Below, in pieces: positions 19,712-22,864 of a stretch of 22,864 nt of DNA (positions are counted from its first letter, which is position 1; the number at the start of each line of letters is the position of its first letter). The notes beneath the pieces were generated by a model that did no database searches, had not been told where the DNA came from, and was given only the letters and a program-made list of their open reading frames with translations. The position numbers and the translations under genes are program-made. Location: positions 1-22,864 of the forward strand of contig JBARNX010000047.1 of assembly GCA_049641805.1 (NCBI GenBank), written 5' to 3'. This stretch comes from UBA5738 sp049641805. Its GTDB lineage: Bacteria > Patescibacteriota > Minisyncoccia > Minisyncoccales > UBA5738.

Positions 19712-20110
19712 ATGGATCAAAGATTTAAGAATTGGAAATATCCGAAAATCAAGGACGGAAAGCCCACAAAATACAATTGGGTTGTTCAGCATAAAAATAA
19801 TTTGTCGCTTGGTTTTGGCACAGATATCGGAGCATTTACCTATATTAATGCCAAAAATGGAGTTGTTGTCGGCGAATCGGCGCAGATTGGGTCGCATTGT
19901 TCGATCTATTCCGTATCGACGATCGATAACAAAGAAGGGAAAGTTACCCTGAAAAAAAATTGCAAGATCGGGTCCCATTCCGTAGTGATGCCGGGCGTTA
20001 CCGTGGGAGAGAATTCTACCGTTGGAGCTTTCAGTTTCGTAAATAAAGATATTCCGGACAATGTGGTTGCCGCCGGCATTCCCGCACGAGTTATAAAACC
20101 GGCGGTTTAA
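19712..20110 (+). CDS. Small hexapeptide-repeat (left-handed beta-helix) acyltransferase
   Basis: 132 residues, a minimal acyltransferase. Hexapeptide repeats run from about 35 to 115 (IGAFTYINA, VVVGESAQIGSHCSIYS, CKIGSHSVVMPGVTVGENSTVGAFSF cut here by family convention), followed by VNKDIPDNVVAAGIPARVI, the usual end of sugar O- and N-acetyltransferases. The active-site His is probably His73 (IGSHCSI) or the His in KIGSHSV. The N-terminal 30 residues are basic and aromatic. It follows the deacetylase gene by 26 bases and should use acetyl-CoA or another acyl-CoA. In legionaminic acid pathways a protein of this fold (LegH) acylates the 4-amino sugar made by an aminotransferase such as the one encoded next. 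Confidence 0.82.
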   Translation: MDQRFKNWKYPKIKDGKPTKYNWVVQHKNNLSLGFGTDIGAFTYINAKNGVVVGESAQIGSHCSIYSVSTIDNKEGKVTLKKNCKIGSHSVVMPGVTVGENSTVGAFSFVNKDIPDNVVAAGIPARVIKPAV

Positions 20111-20132
20111 ATATAATGGCGAGTTTAAGACA

Positions 20133-21602
20133 ATGAACATAAATGTTGATTCGATAATCATCGACGGGGACGATATCATTCAGGGCGCAATGACTAATTT
20201 GGATAAAAGCGGTGCCCGGGGTGTTTTTGTCGTTGACGGCGGCAAGAAGCTACTGGGAGTAATAACCGACGGAGATATCCGTCGCGCGCTGCTGGCGGGA
20301 AGAAACTTTCAGACCAAAGCCAGGGAAATAATGAACGCCAATCCGGTAACGGCCACCCGGAAATCTTCGGTGGGCCAGTTAATGGAAAAAATGGCCCAAA
20401 TTGGCGCCCAATTGATCCCCGTCGTTGACAATAACAATGTTGTTGTCGATGTTGTGTTTCCGCAAGATATTAAAACAATACCTCTTTCAAGCCCCGATAT
20501 TACGCGCAAGGAGATTGATCTGATAAACCAGGTTCTCTCGACTTCGACTTTGAGCATCGGCCCTCGTGTAATGGAATTCGAGCAAAAGATTGCCGATTAT
20601 GTCGGTGTGAAGTATGCGGTGGCGGTGAACAGCGGTACCAGCGGGCTACATCTATGCGTGAGGGGTATGGGCATCAAAGACGGCGATGAAGTGATTACGA
20701 CGCCTTTCAGTTTTATTGCCTCGGCAAATTGTATTCTTTTTGAAAGAGCCAAGCCGGTATTTGCCGATATCGATCCGGATACTTTGTGTTTGGACCCGGA
20801 AAAAATCGAAGAAAAGATTACCGCCAAAACAAAAGCCATATTGCCGGTTCATGTATTCGGGCATTCTTGCGATATGGAAAAAATATCGTTTGTCGCCAAA
20901 AAACACAATCTGGCCGTGATTGAAGATGCATGCGAAGCGATTGGCGCGGAATACAAAAATAAAAAAGCGGGATCATTCGGCGATTGCGCCGTCATGGCGT
21001 TCTATCCCAACAAACAGATAACCACCGCCGAAGGCGGTATGGTTTTGACTGATAACGAGAACATCGCGCGTTTGTGCCGAAGCATGAGGAATCAGGGCCG
21101 GAGCGATGGAGGCGCTTGGCTTTCGCACGAACGGCTGGGTTATAATTATCGTATGAGTGAATTGGGCGCGGCGATGGGTGTCGGGCAGATGGACAGAATC
21201 GATGAAATACTTGGAAAGCGCGAAGGAATTGCCGGAAAATACAGTTCCAGATTGGAAAATATCGAGGGGATAATAATTCCCCAGGTTTCACGATATGTGA
21301 AAATGAGTTGGTTTGTTTATGTTGTCAGGCTCGATAGCGCGATATTCTCCCGTCAAATGAGGGATCAAGTGATGGACGAATTAAAAAGCAATAATATATC
21401 GTGCAATAATTATTTCCCGCCTATCCATCTGGAACCTTTCTATGTCGATCTATTCGGATACCGCAAAAACGATTTCCCAGTTGCTGAAAGAATTTCAGAA
21501 TCAACCATAGCTTTGCCGTTCTATAATAATCTGATGGAAGACGAAATCGATTATATCTGTTGCAGCCTGAAACGCATAATAAAACATATTTCGAAGCGGT
21601 GA
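20133..21602 (+). CDS. Fusion of a CBS-domain pair with a DegT/DnrJ/EryC1 sugar aminotransferase
   Basis: 489 residues, about 110 more than a normal DegT aminotransferase. Residues 1-112 are a CBS pair: VFVVDGGKKLLGVITDGDIRRALLAG cut here into the GVITDGDIRR core (42-51), IMNANPVTA (66-74) and LIPVVDNNNVVVDVV (94-108). This CBS type is best known in front of sugar-phosphate nucleotidyltransferases such as PtmE of the legionaminic pathway. Residues about 116-485 are a full aminotransferase: NSGTSGLHL (166-174), VIEDACEAIGAEY with Asp265, and FYPNKQITTAEGG with the Schiff-base Lys294. It may be a LegC- or PseC-like 4-aminotransferase controlled by nucleotide binding to the CBS part. A TATAAT at 20112-20117 and a 6-codon ORF overlapping the ATG (20116-20136) may add a local promoter or coupling. 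Its stop is 1 base from the stop of the convergent flippase gene. Confidence 0.85.
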   Translation: MNINVDSIIIDGDDIIQGAMTNLDKSGARGVFVVDGGKKLLGVITDGDIRRALLAGRNFQTKAREIMNANPVTATRKSSVGQLMEKMAQIGAQLIPVVDNNNVVVDVVFPQDIKTIPLSSPDITRKEIDLINQVLSTSTLSIGPRVMEFEQKIADYVGVKYAVAVNSGTSGLHLCVRGMGIKDGDEVITTPFSFIASANCILFERAKPVFADIDPDTLCLDPEKIEEKITAKTKAILPVHVFGHSCDMEKISFVAKKHNLAVIEDACEAIGAEYKNKKAGSFGDCAVMAFYPNKQITTAEGGMVLTDNENIARLCRSMRNQGRSDGGAWLSHERLGYNYRMSELGAAMGVGQMDRIDEILGKREGIAGKYSSRLENIEGIIIPQVSRYVKMSWFVYVVRLDSAIFSRQMRDQVMDELKSNNISCNNYFPPIHLEPFYVDLFGYRKNDFPVAERISESTIALPFYNNLMEDEIDYICCSLKRIIKHISKR

Positions 21603-21603
21603 T

Positions 21604-22864
21604 CTAGCTTTTGCCGAAAGTTCCTTTTAAAAATGAAACTTCTCTCTCGTTGAAACCCTTGAACAAGAAAATCAGGATGCCGTAGACAATGCTGCCGACG
21701 ATGGTCGCCACGAAAATCATTTTCAGATCTTTGACATTCATTTGATAAACGATAAAAGCCATGGCAATCGACGCCAATATGCTTTTTAATATTGATTTCC
21801 AATCAATCGGGAATGTAATGTTTTTGAACGAATAGTAGCAAATTAAGACTAGGACGAGCGCATAGGCGGTGAAATTGGCTATTGCGGCTCCGAGGAGACC
21901 GATCGCGGGAATAAGTATCAAATTAAGTCCGAAATTAAGGAATGCAGTTATAACCCAAATCACTCCCATAATGTTTGTTTTTTTCTTTAGCATTATTGTC
22001 TGGGAAAAGATCGTGTAGATACCACAGAACAAGATGCCGCACGCCAATAATGGCAAAATACGATAAGAATGGTCGGCTATTTCAGGGGTGGAAAAAGTCT
22101 TGAGAAGCGGTTGCGACAAGACTGATAATCCAACTACCGATGGGATACCAAGCATTAAAAAATATTTCAGAGAATATGAAAGATAAATTTTAACATTCTC
22201 GATTTTCTTTTCATCATACAATTTAGACAGCGTTGCCGGCAGAACAAAACTTAATGGGGCGATAAGCAAACTTAATGAACTGCTGATCATACTGGAGGGA
22301 TTGTAATAGCCGACATAAAGGGTTCCCATAAATATACCGATCAAATAGCGATTGCTTGACTGGACAATCCAAAATGAAAGGTTGATGGGTATCGTTGGTA
22401 GTCCGAAAGCAAGATGTTCTTTGATCCTTGAAAAACGGGGAATGGTAAAGCCAATCTTTTTTACAATCAGAAACACCATTATTGAAAAAGCCATTATGCG
22501 CGCCGCCAACATGGCAATGATCGCGCTCAAAAGGTTATGGGTTAAAAAAAGCGCCAAAGAAATCAATCCGATTTCTAGCGATGTTTGGAAGATAAAAAAT
22601 AGGGCGTATCTCTTTATTTGCTGGAAAGCACGAAACATATTGAATAAAAGTTCGTTTAAGCATGAAAACAGTATTATAAAAGCCAGTAATTGGATGAAAA
22701 GTTTCCCTTGGCCGAAAAAACCGGACAATGGTTCGGAGAAGATATTCAGTATGATAAATGAGACGAGCGAGATGGCGGAAATAAAAACCATTGATGACCA
22801 GAACCCGTCTTGAATTTCATTATTTTCTTTTTCTCCGGCCAGAAATCTTACCAGCGTGTAAGGC
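21604..22864 (-). CDS. Wzx-type polysaccharide/lipid-linked sugar flippase, 5' end outside the window
   Basis: The frame is open to the window edge. An internal Met at 22791 would give 395 residues, but the 24 codons before it stay open and encode YTLVRFLAGE, a segment typical of the first loop of MVF/Wzx flippases, so the gene is cut by the edge and not short. About 420 residues are visible, with ten or more hydrophobic segments. FGLPTIPINLSFWIVQSSNRYLIG and the LSLLIAPLSFVLPATLSKLYD region are typical of the family (both named here as short stretches by convention). It moves undecaprenyl-linked sugar units across the membrane and so probably exports the glycan made by this locus. It is AT-richer than most of the window and is convergent with the aminotransferase gene, 1 base between stops. 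Confidence 0.85.
   Translation of the reverse strand, partial: PYTLVRFLAGEKENNEIQDGFWSSMVFISAISLVSFIILNIFSEPLSGFFGQGKLFIQLLAFIILFSCLNELLFNMFRAFQQIKRYALFFIFQTSLEIGLISLALFLTHNLLSAIIAMLAARIMAFSIMVFLIVKKIGFTIPRFSRIKEHLAFGLPTIPINLSFWIVQSSNRYLIGIFMGTLYVGYYNPSSMISSSLSLLIAPLSFVLPATLSKLYDEKKIENVKIYLSYSLKYFLMLGIPSVVGLSVLSQPLLKTFSTPEIADHSYRILPLLACGILFCGIYTIFSQTIMLKKKTNIMGVIWVITAFLNFGLNLILIPAIGLLGAAIANFTAYALVLVLICYYSFKNITFPIDWKSILKSILASIAMAFIVYQMNVKDLKMIFVATIVGSIVYGILIFLFKGFNEREVSFLKGTFGKS

Noticed and set aside
21604..22791. Flippase starting at the Met at 22791
   Set aside because: The frame stays open for 24 more codons to the window edge and these encode a conserved flippase segment, so the true start is outside.

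Overview
The window looks like a chromosome segment of a Candidate Phyla Radiation (Patescibacteria) bacterium, most likely of the Parcubacteria kind. The reasons are the protein families: a lamin-tail-domain membrane protein, an ECF sigma factor next to a DUF5667 membrane protein, S-layer-like proteins with a Cys-paired peptidoglycan-binding domain, a REP-type tyrosine transposase remnant, and intergenic regions full of hairpins. UGA is used as a stop and Trp is read from UGG, so this is the standard bacterial code and not code 25. The lineage is inferred from content only; there is no rRNA gene in the window.

Left half (1-10,010), surface proteins and mobile DNA. In order: a secreted or anchored HtrA-like protein whose three catalytic positions are all substituted (196-909); a lamin-tail-domain protein (1103-1822); a protein with a C-terminal winged helix (2034-2882); an ECF sigma factor and its probable DUF5667 membrane partner, with an ECF-type promoter between them (3040-4397); a 721-residue S-layer-like protein (4775-6940); a broken REP-associated tyrosine transposase (7324-7707); a small three-helix membrane protein (7823-8113); and a secreted zinc metalloprotease of M30 type ending in the same peptidoglycan-binding domain as the S-layer-like protein (8232-10007). 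The gaps hold a two-copy inverted-repeat element (1880-2010 and 4401-4560), a three-copy short palindrome, a 9-bp tandem array, a 162-bp element bounded by 24-bp inverted repeats, terminators, and a structured leader before the S-layer-like gene.

Right half (10,213-22,864), a cell-surface sugar locus. The first three genes match the WlbA-WlbB-WlbC (WbpB-WbpD-WbpE) set that turns UDP-GlcNAc uronic acid into a 2,3-diacetamido uronic acid. They run without a gap into a CMP-nonulosonate synthetase, an unusual Gfo/Idh/MocA protein, a class III aminotransferase and a NeuB-type synthase. After a 254-base hairpin-rich break, a second run starts at a probable leaderless promoter: methyltransferase, NeuC/LegG-type epimerase, PIG-L deacetylase, hexapeptide acyltransferase, and a CBS-pair/DegT aminotransferase fusion. 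A convergent Wzx-type flippase, cut by the window edge, follows with one base between the stop codons. Together the genes could make, activate and export a glycan with a modified sialic- or legionaminic-like acid and a diamino uronic acid. A UDP-GlcNAc 6-dehydrogenase, a LegB-type dehydratase and glycosyltransferases are not in this window.

Two general points. Few starts have a clear Shine-Dalgarno sequence; at three genes a good -10 box lies 5-8 bases before the ATG, which points to leaderless mRNAs. The most unusual items are the CBS-aminotransferase fusion, the Gfo/Idh protein lacking its usual Lys and His beside an aminotransferase, the pseudoprotease, and the set of small palindromic elements around the dead transposase.
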